DNA of 64,000 nucleotides from NCBI RefSeq assembly GCF_900103585.1, contig NZ_FNHV01000008.1, positions 250,850-314,849 of the forward strand, read 5' to 3'. Of this stretch, positions 8,807-17,078 are shown piece after piece; positions within the stretch are counted from its first letter, which is position 1, and each line of letters begins with the position of its first letter. This stretch comes from Streptomyces sp. cf386. Lineage in GTDB: Bacteria; Actinomycetota; Actinomycetes; Streptomycetales; Streptomycetaceae. The notes under the pieces were generated by a model. The model searched no databases and had not been told where the DNA came from. It saw only the letters and a program-made list of their open reading frames with translations. The translations under genes and the position numbers were made by a program.

Positions 8807-8891
8807 GAGTACGAATTCTCAGCCCCCTCGCTAGGGGCACCCGACCCTCGGCACGTGCGCCTTTCCGTGCCCGTCCCCTCTGGAGACCCCC

Positions 8892-9542
8892 ATGGCCACG
8901 CTCCTGCACATCGACTCCTCGGTCTTCCCGGCCGACGCCTCCTCCTCCCGCGCCGTCACGGACGCCTTCCGGCGCACCTGGCAGGAACAGCACCCCGAGG
9001 GCACGGTGATCCACCGCGACCTCGCCACGAACCCGGTGCCGCACATCACGGCCCACTCCCACACCGCCGGCTTCTCCGATCCGGCCACGCACAGCCCCGA
9101 GCAGGCCGCCGCCTTCGCGGAGCGGCTGAAGCTGATCGAGGAGCTGGAGCGCGCGGACGCCGTGCTGATCGGCGCCCCGATGTACAACCTGACGATCCCG
9201 TCGACGCTGAAGGCCTGGTTGGACAACGTGGTCCTGATGGGCCGTACGGCGGGCAACGCCCAGTCGGTCAAGGGCACCCCGGTCACCGTGGTCGCCAGCC
9301 GGGGCGGCGCATACGGACCGGGCACGCCGCGTGAGGGCTACGAGTACGTGCAGAACTACCTGTCGGCGATCCTCACCGACTTCCTCGGCGCCGACCTCCA
9401 GTTCATCGTCCCGGAGCTGACCATGGCCCCGGTCAACCCGGACATGGCCGACCTGGTCCCCCTCTTCGAGGCCTCCCGCGAACGCGCCCTCGAAGAGGCC
9501 GCGACGAAGGCGAAGCAGGTGGCGCAGCGGCTCGTGGCGTAG
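8892..9542 (+). CDS. FMN-dependent NAD(P)H azoreductase / quinone reductase
   Basis: A 216-residue flavodoxin-fold reductase of the AzoR family, expected to reduce quinones or azo compounds by two electrons with FMN and NADH. Segments typical of the family are LLHIDSSVFPADASSSRAV, GAPMYNLTIPSTLKAWLD and SRGGAYG. The start ATG 8892 follows a weak GGAGAC site. Divergent transcription from an HxlR regulator with an N-terminal cysteine suggests quinone or oxidant induction. Confidence 0.85.
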   Translation: MATLLHIDSSVFPADASSSRAVTDAFRRTWQEQHPEGTVIHRDLATNPVPHITAHSHTAGFSDPATHSPEQAAAFAERLKLIEELERADAVLIGAPMYNLTIPSTLKAWLDNVVLMGRTAGNAQSVKGTPVTVVASRGGAYGPGTPREGYEYVQNYLSAILTDFLGADLQFIVPELTMAPVNPDMADLVPLFEASRERALEEAATKAKQVAQRLVA

Positions 9543-9638
9543 CCCAGGCTCGCGCCCGGCACAGCTCGGGCTCACGACGTGGCGGCGTTCGACGGCCGCA
9601 CGCGCGCGTGCCGGGGAGTCGAAGCCGGCCACCACGCC

Positions 9639-9857
9639 TCACCGGCTGTCTTCGACTCCCCGCACCGGCACACCCGTCGACGCCCCCGTCGGATCCCCCG
9701 CCCCCTGCTTCCCCACCGACGGCAGACACAGCGCCACAACCAGCCCGACCACCGCGAGCACGGTGACCCGCGCCACATACGTTCCTCGGCGCTCCGCCCC
9801 TCCCCAGGGACGCACGCCCCGCCCCTCACCCACGCCCGTCCTCCACTCGCCGCTCAT
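9639..9857 (-). CDS. Small single-helix membrane protein (uncertain)
   Basis: A 72-codon frame with one clear transmembrane helix (VARVTVLAVVGLVVALCL) and a polar C-terminal tail. It overlaps the 3' end of the upstream GT87-like gene by 32 bases in another frame. The start could also be a downstream GTG just before the helix. I do not recognise a family; it could be a real coupled gene or chance. Confidence 0.35.
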   Translation of the reverse strand: MSGEWRTGVGEGRGVRPWGGAERRGTYVARVTVLAVVGLVVALCLPSVGKQGAGDPTGASTGVPVRGVEDSR

Positions 9858-11238
9858 CCCCGACCCGCCGCTCGCTCTTCACGCGCTCCTCGCCCTTCGC
9901 CGACCGCTCACCCCGCGCCGACCGCCCCACTCGCCGGGCAGCCGCAACCAGCTCTGTGCGGCGGAACCACACCGCCAGGACCAGCGGATAGACCAGGTAG
10001 CCGAACCGCGTCGCCGGTATCAGGCACATCGCCAGGCCCAACCCGATCGCCAGCCGGTCCGCCGCCGCGACGACCGTCCGGGGCGGACGTACCGCCAATG
10101 ACACCGCCACGCCGGCCGCGGCTGCCGCGAGGGCGGCCATGGCGAGGACGGAGCCGCCGGGGACGTACGTGGCCAGCAGGTATCCCGGCAAGGGGCTGGC
10201 CGCAGGAGAGCGCACCCCGCCCTCGCCGAGCGGGAAGAGCACCACATGCTCGACGAAGGCGTGCGGGTCCGTCAGGGCCACCGGCACCACGGCCAGCGCG
10301 GCCACCAGCACGGCGACGATCCCGGCCCGTACGGCCGCCCGCCGCCCCGCCGTCATCGCGAGCAGCACCAGCCCCACCGGCAGCAGCGGCCAGGCGGTCC
10401 ACTTCAACGCGGCCGCCGCCCCCATCGCGAGCCCGGCCGCCGTACCGGACCCGCCCCGGCCGGCCAGCGCCAGCCCCAGGCACATCAGCCCGATCACCGG
10501 CAGGTCGACCCCGCCGACGGCCAGCGGCAGCGCGACGGCCGGGAAGGCCGCGAGAAACAGCACGGCGTCCGCACTCGACGCCCTGTGCGCCGGACCCACG
10601 CCCAGAACCCCGTCTGCCGACCTTGCCCCCGAAGTCCCGCCCCGCCGAGAGGAGTTACGGCCCGTCCCTCGCGCCGCGACCGCCATGCACGCCAGGAACG
10701 CCGCGCAGAACCACACCCGGGCGTCCGCGAGCGGCGTGCCGCCGAACAGCGCGTGGGGTATCCCGAAGAGCGCCATGCCGGGCAGGTAAGGGTTGTAGTC
10801 GTCGACGTCGGACGGGTGCGGCAGGTAGGGGCTCCCGGAGTCCAGCAGCAGTCCGCCGGAGTGCTCGACGACGTGCACCTCGGACTGCCCGGCACCCACC
10901 GCGACCATCAGTGCCAGCGGGACCACGACGGAACCGAGCAGCGCGGCGATTGCACCGCGCCGGCTCCAGGGGCGCGGCGAGCGACGGGCGAGCTCCGCCG
11001 CGACGGCGTACCCGACGGCCGCGCAGGCCCCCCAGATCCGGTGCGGGGTGAGCGACGTGACCACGGCCAGCGCCAGCGCGAAGCCCGCGCACCCGAGCCA
11101 GAACAGCACGTCGCGACGCACACGAGGGCCCTTGCCGGACGACGCACGGCCGGCCTGGGAAGGCCCCTGTCGGGCAGGGGCGAGGACGGAGCCGCCGGGG
11201 CGGACTCCGGCGACGAAGGTGACTGACTCGGGTGGCAT
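9826..11238 (-). CDS. GT87/DUF2029-like polytopic membrane glycosyltransferase
   Basis: A 470-residue membrane protein with about ten hydrophobic segments. The first extracytoplasmic loop (LLLDSGSPYLPHPSDVDDYNPYLPG) resembles GT87 polyprenyl-phosphate-mannose-dependent mannosyltransferases, so it may add sugar to a cell-envelope glycan or protein; the acceptor is unknown. ATG 11238 (MPPESVT) has CAGGAG seven bases upstream. The last 35 residues are charged repeats (GERSAKGEERVKSERRVGDERR). Confidence 0.65.
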   Translation of the reverse strand: MPPESVTFVAGVRPGGSVLAPARQGPSQAGRASSGKGPRVRRDVLFWLGCAGFALALAVVTSLTPHRIWGACAAVGYAVAAELARRSPRPWSRRGAIAALLGSVVVPLALMVAVGAGQSEVHVVEHSGGLLLDSGSPYLPHPSDVDDYNPYLPGMALFGIPHALFGGTPLADARVWFCAAFLACMAVAARGTGRNSSRRGGTSGARSADGVLGVGPAHRASSADAVLFLAAFPAVALPLAVGGVDLPVIGLMCLGLALAGRGGSGTAAGLAMGAAAALKWTAWPLLPVGLVLLAMTAGRRAAVRAGIVAVLVAALAVVPVALTDPHAFVEHVVLFPLGEGGVRSPAASPLPGYLLATYVPGGSVLAMAALAAAAAGVAVSLAVRPPRTVVAAADRLAIGLGLAMCLIPATRFGYLVYPLVLAVWFRRTELVAAARRVGRSARGERSAKGEERVKSERRVGDERRVEDGRG

Positions 11239-11444
11239 CGGTGGGCTCCTGGGGAAGGGGAGCTCCAATCTCGCGCCGGAACCACATCGGCCACCTCGGC
11301 CGAACGGCCACCGTTCACGGCCCCCGGAACCAGCGGCTCAGCCGAAAGACCGACGACCACCGGGCACCCCGGCGAACCCCGGTGAACACCCGCGAACACC
11401 GACCGGTTGACCGACCACGGACACGGCACCGGCACAATCACCGC

Positions 11445-11807
11445 ATGCATCTGATCTCCGTCGTCCTCGTCGCCCTCATGGCGCTGCTGCACGTCTACAT
11501 CCTGGTTCTGGAGATGTTCCTGTGGCAGCGCGGCCCGGGCCGCAGCTTCTCCGGCTTCGACGCCGAGCTGGCCCGCTCCACCGCGACGCTGGCGGCCAAC
11601 CAGGGTCTCTACAACGGCTTCCTGGCCGCGGGCCTGGTCTGGGGCCTGATCGCCGACGACCCGACCGGCTACCGGGTCCAGATCTTCTTCCTGTCCTGCA
11701 TCGTCGTCGCGGGCGTCTACGGCGCGGCCACCGCCAACCGCCGCATCCTCTTCGCCCAGGCCCTGCCCGCCGCCGTGACCCTCGCCACGGTCATCGCGGC
11801 CGGCTGA
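11445..11807 (+). CDS. DUF1304 family small membrane protein
   Basis: A 120-residue protein with four transmembrane helices and the DUF1304 pattern (MALLHVYILVLEMFLW, ANQGLYNGFLAAGL). Function is unknown. The ATG at 11445 fits the hydrophobic start of the family; a long hydrophilic extension upstream in the same frame is not part of it. Confidence 0.8.
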   Translation: MHLISVVLVALMALLHVYILVLEMFLWQRGPGRSFSGFDAELARSTATLAANQGLYNGFLAAGLVWGLIADDPTGYRVQIFFLSCIVVAGVYGAATANRRILFAQALPAAVTLATVIAAG

Positions 11808-11911
11808 ACCCTGGCCGTGACCTGAGAGCTTCATCACAGGTCACGGCCACACAGGACGCCGTACCGACCACATGTGTCGAACACAACAGAACACCACAGC
11901 CGAACACAACA

Positions 11912-11947
11912 GAAGAGGCGGCATCGTGTCTACGATGCCGCCTCTTC
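11912..11947. terminator. 16-bp perfect hairpin after tRNA-Leu and DUF1304
   Basis: Arms 11912-11927 and 11932-11947 pair perfectly over 16 bp around a GTCT loop. It lies between the convergent DUF1304 gene and tRNA-Leu, so it can end both transcripts. On its left is a 14-base direct repeat, CGAACACAACAGAA, at 11878-11891 and 11901-11914. Confidence 0.7.
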
Positions 11948-11952
11948 GAGAG

Positions 11953-12036
11953 TGCGCGAGGGGGGAGTTGAACCCCCACGCCCTTGCGGGCACTGGAACC
12001 TGAATCCAGCGCGTCTGCCTATTCCGCCACCCGCGC
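11953..12036 (-). tRNA. tRNA-Leu (anticodon CAG)
   Basis: An 84-nt class II tRNA. The acceptor stem pairs GCGCGGG with CTCGCGC (one G-U pair) before discriminator A. The anticodon stem CTGGA/TCCAG encloses loop TTCAGGT, giving anticodon CAG, which reads CUG. A long variable arm (TGCCCGCAAGGGC) and the T-arm GGGGGTTCAACTCCCCC are clear. CCA is not encoded. A TAATGT box at 12097-12092 (minus) may be its -10. Confidence 0.95.
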
Positions 12037-12530
12037 ATTGGGTGTGTCTTCGGGCTCTTCCCTTGCGGTGCGGCGCCTTCCGACATCCAGAACATTAGCA
12101 CGGCGGCCAGGGTGGGTTCACATCCCTTATCCCTGGGCAGCCGCCCTGCGGCCGCCCACCAGCACAGTCGGCGACCACCCCCGGGCACCGGGCAAACCGC
12201 GGCGCCCTCCGCTCCGTATCAACGAGTACCTGTTCACGTATCAACCTCGTACCGGTACCACCCATCTCCCCAGGAGCCGGTCCGGCTCCACAGTCAGGTG
12301 CGGGACACTGGTTTGCGGCCGCCTCTACGATCCATGGCAAGACTGTGTCCGTAAGGAGTTCGAAGGGGAGCTCCGAAGGGAACTTCGAGGGCGTCGACAC
12401 CCGTCGACCGGGCCGACAGGGGGAACCAGCCGATTCACCGGCGCGTGGATACGATCAGTAAGCAGTACCAGGTAAGGCAGTGCCCGCCCCGCGGGACACA
12501 GGACGAAGGCAACGACGAAGGAGGTGCCTC
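12037..12530. other. Intergenic region upstream of the fhaA operon
   Basis: This 494-base gap carries the tRNA-Leu promoter on the minus side and must hold the promoter of the rightward fhaA-pknB operon. Repeated AAGGAGTTCGAAGGGGAGCT-like purine-rich words are at 12352-12390. A TACGAT box near 12450 could be a -10, but no convincing -35 is seen. No coding gene is visible. Confidence 0.5.
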
Positions 12531-13400
12531 ATGGGAGTCCTGAAGAAGTTCGAGCAGCGTCTCGAAGGTCTGGTCAACGGCACCTTCGCCAAGGTGTTCA
12601 AGTCCGAGGTCCAGCCCGTGGAGATCGCGGGAGCACTCCAGCGCGAGTGCGACAACAACGCCACGATCTGGAACCGCGACCGCACGGTCGTCCCCAATGA
12701 CTTCATCGTGGAACTGAGCACACCGGACCACGAGCGGCTGAGCCCCTACTCCGGCCAGCTCGGCGACGAGCTCGCCGGCATGGTCCGCGACTACGCCAAG
12801 CAGCAGCGCTACACCTTCATGGGCCCGATCAAGGTCAACCTGGAGAAGGCCGACGACCTCGACACCGGCCTGTACCGCGTACGCAGCCGCACCCTCGCCG
12901 GCTCCACAGACCAGCAGGGCCCGCAGGGTCCCGCACCCGCCGCCCCTGCCGGGCGGCCCGGCGGGGCACCGGGCGGCTACGGCTACCCGCCGGCCGCCCC
13001 ACCCGCGAGCGCCCCGCCCATGCCGGCCGCGCCGCCCCCAGGCGGCCGCCCCGGCGGCTACGGCTACCCGCAGCCCGCGGGCGGCCAGCGTCCTCCCGCC
13101 GCACCCGCGGCAGGCGGCCGCACCCGCTACTGGATCGAGATCAACGGCACCCGCCATCAGATCTCCCGCGCGACGCTCGTGCTGGGCCGCAGCACCGAGG
13201 CCGACGTGCGGATCGACGACCCCGGCGTCTCCCGCCGGCACTGCGAGATCCGGACCGGAACGCCCTCGACGATCCAGGATCTCGGGTCCACCAACGGCAT
13301 CGTGGTGGACGGGCAGCACACCACCCGCGCTACGCTCCGCGACGGCTCGCGGATCGTCGTGGGCAGCAGCACCATCATTTACCGGCAAGCCGAAGGGTGA
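12531..13400 (+). CDS. fhaA: FhaA: DUF3662 plus FHA domain protein
   Basis: A 289-residue cytoplasmic adaptor. Residues 1-115 are the DUF3662 domain (MGVLKKFEQRLEGLVNG), then comes a Gly/Pro/Tyr-rich linker with repeated GGYGYP units, then an FHA phosphothreonine-binding domain (about 205-285) with SRRHCEI and LGSTNG. GAAGGAGG precedes ATG 12531. In mycobacteria FhaA binds the phosphorylated pseudokinase domain of MviN and tempers peptidoglycan synthesis; a homologous pseudokinase lies at 61.5-63.2 kb here. Confidence 0.9.
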   Translation: MGVLKKFEQRLEGLVNGTFAKVFKSEVQPVEIAGALQRECDNNATIWNRDRTVVPNDFIVELSTPDHERLSPYSGQLGDELAGMVRDYAKQQRYTFMGPIKVNLEKADDLDTGLYRVRSRTLAGSTDQQGPQGPAPAAPAGRPGGAPGGYGYPPAAPPASAPPMPAAPPPGGRPGGYGYPQPAGGQRPPAAPAAGGRTRYWIEINGTRHQISRATLVLGRSTEADVRIDDPGVSRRHCEIRTGTPSTIQDLGSTNGIVVDGQHTTRATLRDGSRIVVGSSTIIYRQAEG

Positions 13401-13410
13401 AGCGGGGGCA

Positions 13411-13923
13411 ATGTCAGAGCTGACCCTGACGGTCATGCGGCTGGGTTTCCTGGCCGTCCTGTGGCTGTTCGTGATCGTGGCCGTACAGGTCATCCGCAGC
13501 GACCTGTTCGGCACGCGCGTCACCCAGCGCGGGTCCAGGCGAGAAGCCGGACGCCAGCAGCAGGCCGCCCGACAGGCGGCACCGCCGCCGCAGCGCGCCC
13601 AGCAGAGCGGCGGACGGCAGCGTCGTAACGCCCCCACCAAGCTGGTCGTGTCCGAGGGCACCCTCACCGGCACCACCGTCGCCCTCCAGGGCCAGACCAT
13701 CACCCTGGGCCGGGCGCACGACAGCACAATCGTGCTGGACGACGACTACGCCTCCAGCCGGCATGCCAGGATCTACCCGGACCGCGACGGCCAGTGGATC
13801 GTCGAGGACCTGGGTTCCACCAACGGCACGTATCTCGACCGAACGCGGCTGACGACCCCCACACCGATTCCGCTGGGCGCGCCGATCCGCATCGGCAAGA
13901 CCGTCATCGAGCTGCGGAAGTAG
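13411..13923 (+). CDS. fhaB: FhaB/FipA: membrane-anchored FHA domain protein
   Basis: 170 residues with one N-terminal transmembrane helix (about 8-28, LGFLAVLWLFVIVAVQVI), a Gln/Arg-rich linker and an FHA domain (about 75-165: GRAHDSTIVLDDDYASSRHARI and DLGSTNGTYLD). It recognises phosphothreonine made by PknB-type kinases and links signalling to division. The gap to fhaA is 10 bases, so both are in one operon. Confidence 0.9.
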   Translation: MSELTLTVMRLGFLAVLWLFVIVAVQVIRSDLFGTRVTQRGSRREAGRQQQAARQAAPPPQRAQQSGGRQRRNAPTKLVVSEGTLTGTTVALQGQTITLGRAHDSTIVLDDDYASSRHARIYPDRDGQWIVEDLGSTNGTYLDRTRLTTPTPIPLGAPIRIGKTVIELRK

Positions 13924-14051
13924 TCCTACGTCATGAATGAGCGCGAGCGGAGCGAGCACGCAGCGGCGGCCCACACCACGGGCCCCGGCGCGCTCCCGAC
14001 CGGAGGGTGGGCACCGTGCGGATGTACCCGGAGCCGACGGGCGAGGTGCGC

Positions 14052-15608
14052 ATGAGTCTGTCACTGCGCTTCGCCGCCGGATCGCACAAAGGCATGATCC
14101 GGGAGGGCAACGAGGACTCCGGATACGCCGGACCCCGCCTGCTCGCCATCGCCGACGGCATGGGCGGCGCGGCCGCGGGCGAAGTCGCCTCCTCCGAGGC
14201 GATCTCCACCATCGTCGCCCTCGACGACGACATCCCCGGCTCCGACGTCCTCACCTCCCTCGGTACGGCCGTCCAGCGCGCCAACGACCAGCTGCGCGCG
14301 ATGGTCGAGGAGGACCCCCAGCTGGAGGGCATGGGCACCACGCTCACCGCCCTGCTGTGGACCGGCCAGCGCCTCGGCCTCGTCCACGTCGGCGACTCCC
14401 GCGCCTACCTGCTGCGCGACGGCGTCCTCACCCAGATCACCCAGGACCACACCTGGGTGCAGCGCCTCGTCGACGAGGGCCGGATCACCGAAGAGGAAGC
14501 CACCACCCACCCGCAGCGCTCCCTGCTGATGCGCGCGCTGGGCAGCGGCGACCATGTCGATCCCGACCTGTCCATCCGCGAGGTCCGCGCCGGTGACCGG
14601 TACCTGATCTGCTCCGACGGCCTGTCCGGGGTGGTGTCCCACCAGACCCTGGAGGACACCCTCGCCAGCTACCAGGGCCCCCAGGAGACCGTCCAGGAAC
14701 TCATCCAGCTCGCGCTGCGCGGCGGCGGCCCCGACAACATCACCGTGATCATCGCCGACGTCCTCGACCTGGACACCGGCGACACCCTCGCCGGGCAGCT
14801 GTCCGACACCCCGGTCGTCGTCGGCGCGGTCGCCGAGAACCAGCAGCACCATCTGCACGACAACGGCATCATGCAGACCCCCGCCGGACGCGCCTCCGGG
14901 CTCGGCCGCCAGGTGCCCGGGCAGGGCGGCGGAGGCGGCGAGTTCGGCCCGCCCGGCTCCGGCGACACCACCGGCTACATCCCCGCGGGCAGCTTCGGCG
15001 ACTACACCGACGACGACTTCGTCAAGCCCCGCACGGGCCGCAAGTGGCTGAAGAGATCCTTCTACATCGCCCTCGCGCTCGCCGTGATCGGCGGTGGCCT
15101 GTACGGCGGCTGGCGCTGGACGCAGACCCAGTACTACGTCGGCGCCAACGGCGACCACGTCGCCCTCTACCGCGGCATCAGCCAGGACCTGGCCTGGGTG
15201 TCGCTGTCCGAGGTGGAGAAGGACCACCCCGAGATCGAACTCAAGTACCTGCCGCCGGTCTGGCAGAAGTCGATCTCGGAGACCATCGCGGAGGGCGGTC
15301 TGAAGGACGCCCAGAAGAAGATCGACGAGCTCGCCGTGCAGGCCTCCGCGTGCAAGAAGCGCTCCGATCAGCAGGCCACCGAGAGCGAGAAGAACTCCGG
15401 GACCGGCGAAGGCGAGGCCGGAGGCACCACGGGAACCAGCCGTACCTCCCTTACGTCCAAGGCGACACCGACGCCGAATCCCTCGGCCTCCACCAAGACC
15501 CCGCCCCCGTCCTCCTCCACCTCCCCGACCCCGACTGCGACGCCAAGCCCCGGCCCCACACTCTCGGAGGAAGAGCAGAAGGTCGTCACGAACTGCGGTA
15601 CGCAGTAG
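14052..15608 (+). CDS. pstP: PstP: membrane PP2C-type Ser/Thr phosphatase
   Basis: A 518-residue phosphatase that reverses PknB-type phosphorylation. The PP2C domain (about 1-240) shows the metal-binding motifs EGNEDSGY, ADGMGG, GDSRAY, CSDGLS and GGGPDNITVI. A single transmembrane helix follows at about 334-352, then an extracytoplasmic part with a Thr/Pro/Ser-rich tail. ATG 14052 has GAGG upstream; an in-frame GTG at 14016 with a better-spaced GGAGGG is a real alternative (12 residues longer). Confidence 0.9.
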   Translation: MSLSLRFAAGSHKGMIREGNEDSGYAGPRLLAIADGMGGAAAGEVASSEAISTIVALDDDIPGSDVLTSLGTAVQRANDQLRAMVEEDPQLEGMGTTLTALLWTGQRLGLVHVGDSRAYLLRDGVLTQITQDHTWVQRLVDEGRITEEEATTHPQRSLLMRALGSGDHVDPDLSIREVRAGDRYLICSDGLSGVVSHQTLEDTLASYQGPQETVQELIQLALRGGGPDNITVIIADVLDLDTGDTLAGQLSDTPVVVGAVAENQQHHLHDNGIMQTPAGRASGLGRQVPGQGGGGGEFGPPGSGDTTGYIPAGSFGDYTDDDFVKPRTGRKWLKRSFYIALALAVIGGGLYGGWRWTQTQYYVGANGDHVALYRGISQDLAWVSLSEVEKDHPEIELKYLPPVWQKSISETIAEGGLKDAQKKIDELAVQASACKKRSDQQATESEKNSGTGEGEAGGTTGTSRTSLTSKATPTPNPSASTKTPPPSSSTSPTPTATPSPGPTLSEEEQKVVTNCGTQ

Positions 15609-15635
15609 GCAAGCCGTGAGAGGCCCCGTCACACC

Positions 15636-17078
15636 ATGAGCAGTACTACCAACTCGCCGACGCACCACACGTCCACGATCGGCGCGATCGGCGCGCCGAG
15701 CCGGCGCAACACCGAACTCGCGCTGCTGGTGTTCGCCGTGGTCATCCCGGTGTTCGCCTACGCCAACGTGGGCCTGGCGATCAACGACAAGGTGCCGGCC
15801 GGCCTCCTGAGCTACGGCATAGGCCTCGGCCTCCTCGCCGGCATCGGCCACCTCGTCGTACGGAAATTCGCGCCGTACGCCGACCCACTGCTGCTGCCGC
15901 TGGCCACGCTGCTGAACGGACTCGGGCTGGTCGCCATCTGGCGGCTCGACCAGTCGAAACTGCTGCAGTCACTGCCCACGTACATCACGGCCGCGCCCCG
16001 ACAACTGCTGTACACCGCGCTCGGCATCGCGCTGTTCGTCGTCGTACTGATCTTCCTCAAGGACCACCGCGTCCTGCAGCGCTACACGTACATCTCAATG
16101 TTCGTCGCTCTGGTGCTGCTCCTGCTGCCACTGGTGCCCGGACTCGGAGCCGATGTCTTCGGCGCCAAGATCTGGATCCGCGTCCCCGGCCTCGGCTCCG
16201 TCCAGCCCGGTGAGTTCGCCAAGATCGTCCTCGCGGTCTTCTTCGCCGGCTACCTGATGGTCAAGCGCGACGCCCTGGCCCTTGCCAGCCGCCGCTTCCT
16301 GGGCCTCTACCTGCCGCGCGGCCGCGACCTCGGCCCGATCCTCGTCGTCTGGGCCCTGTCGATCCTCATCCTCGTCTTCGAGACCGACCTCGGCACCTCG
16401 CTGCTGTTCTTCGGAATGTTCGTCATCATGCTGTACGTCGCCACCGAGCGGACCAGCTGGATCGTCTTCGGTCTGCTGATGTCCGCGGTCGGCGCCGTCG
16501 GCGTGGCGTCCTTCGAGTCCCACATCCAGCAGCGCGTCGACGCCTGGCTCGACCCCATGCGCGAGTACACACTGAGCCAGGCAGGCGTCGTCGGTCACTC
16601 CGAGCAGGCCATGCAGGCCCTGTGGGCGTTCGGCTCCGGCGGCACCCTCGGCACCGGCTGGGGCCAGGGCCACTCCGAGCTCATCCGGTTCGCCGCCAAC
16701 TCCGACTTCATCCTCGCCACGTTCGGCGAGGAGCTCGGCCTGGCCGGCGTCATGGCGCTCCTGCTGCTGTACGCCCTCATCGTGGAACGCGGCGTGCGCA
16801 CCGCACTCGCCGCACGCGACCCGTTCGGCAAGATGCTCGCCGTCGGCCTGTCCGGCGCCTTCGCCCTCCAGGTCTTCGTCGTGGCCGGCGGTGTCATGGG
16901 CCTCATCCCGCTGACGGGTATGACCATGCCGTTCCTGGCCTACGGCGGTTCCTCCGTGCTCGCCAACTGGGCCCTCATCGGCATCCTGATGCGCATCAGC
17001 GACACCGCACGCCGTCCGGCACCCGCACCCGCACCCAGCCCCGACGCCGAGATGACGCAGGTGGTCCGACCCTCATGA
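15636..17078 (+). CDS. rodA: RodA/FtsW/SpoVE SEDS-family peptidoglycan polymerase
   Basis: A 480-residue protein with about 12 membrane helices. SEDS proteins polymerise lipid II into glycan strands together with a class B PBP. Family signatures are GAKIWIRVPGLGSVQPGEFAKI, FETDLGTSLLFFG and the C-terminal MTMPFLAYGGSSVLANW. Its stop overlaps the ATG of pbpA (ATGA), matching the known RodA-PBP partnership. Confidence 0.93.
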   Translation: MSSTTNSPTHHTSTIGAIGAPSRRNTELALLVFAVVIPVFAYANVGLAINDKVPAGLLSYGIGLGLLAGIGHLVVRKFAPYADPLLLPLATLLNGLGLVAIWRLDQSKLLQSLPTYITAAPRQLLYTALGIALFVVVLIFLKDHRVLQRYTYISMFVALVLLLLPLVPGLGADVFGAKIWIRVPGLGSVQPGEFAKIVLAVFFAGYLMVKRDALALASRRFLGLYLPRGRDLGPILVVWALSILILVFETDLGTSLLFFGMFVIMLYVATERTSWIVFGLLMSAVGAVGVASFESHIQQRVDAWLDPMREYTLSQAGVVGHSEQAMQALWAFGSGGTLGTGWGQGHSELIRFAANSDFILATFGEELGLAGVMALLLLYALIVERGVRTALAARDPFGKMLAVGLSGAFALQVFVVAGGVMGLIPLTGMTMPFLAYGGSSVLANWALIGILMRISDTARRPAPAPAPSPDAEMTQVVRPS

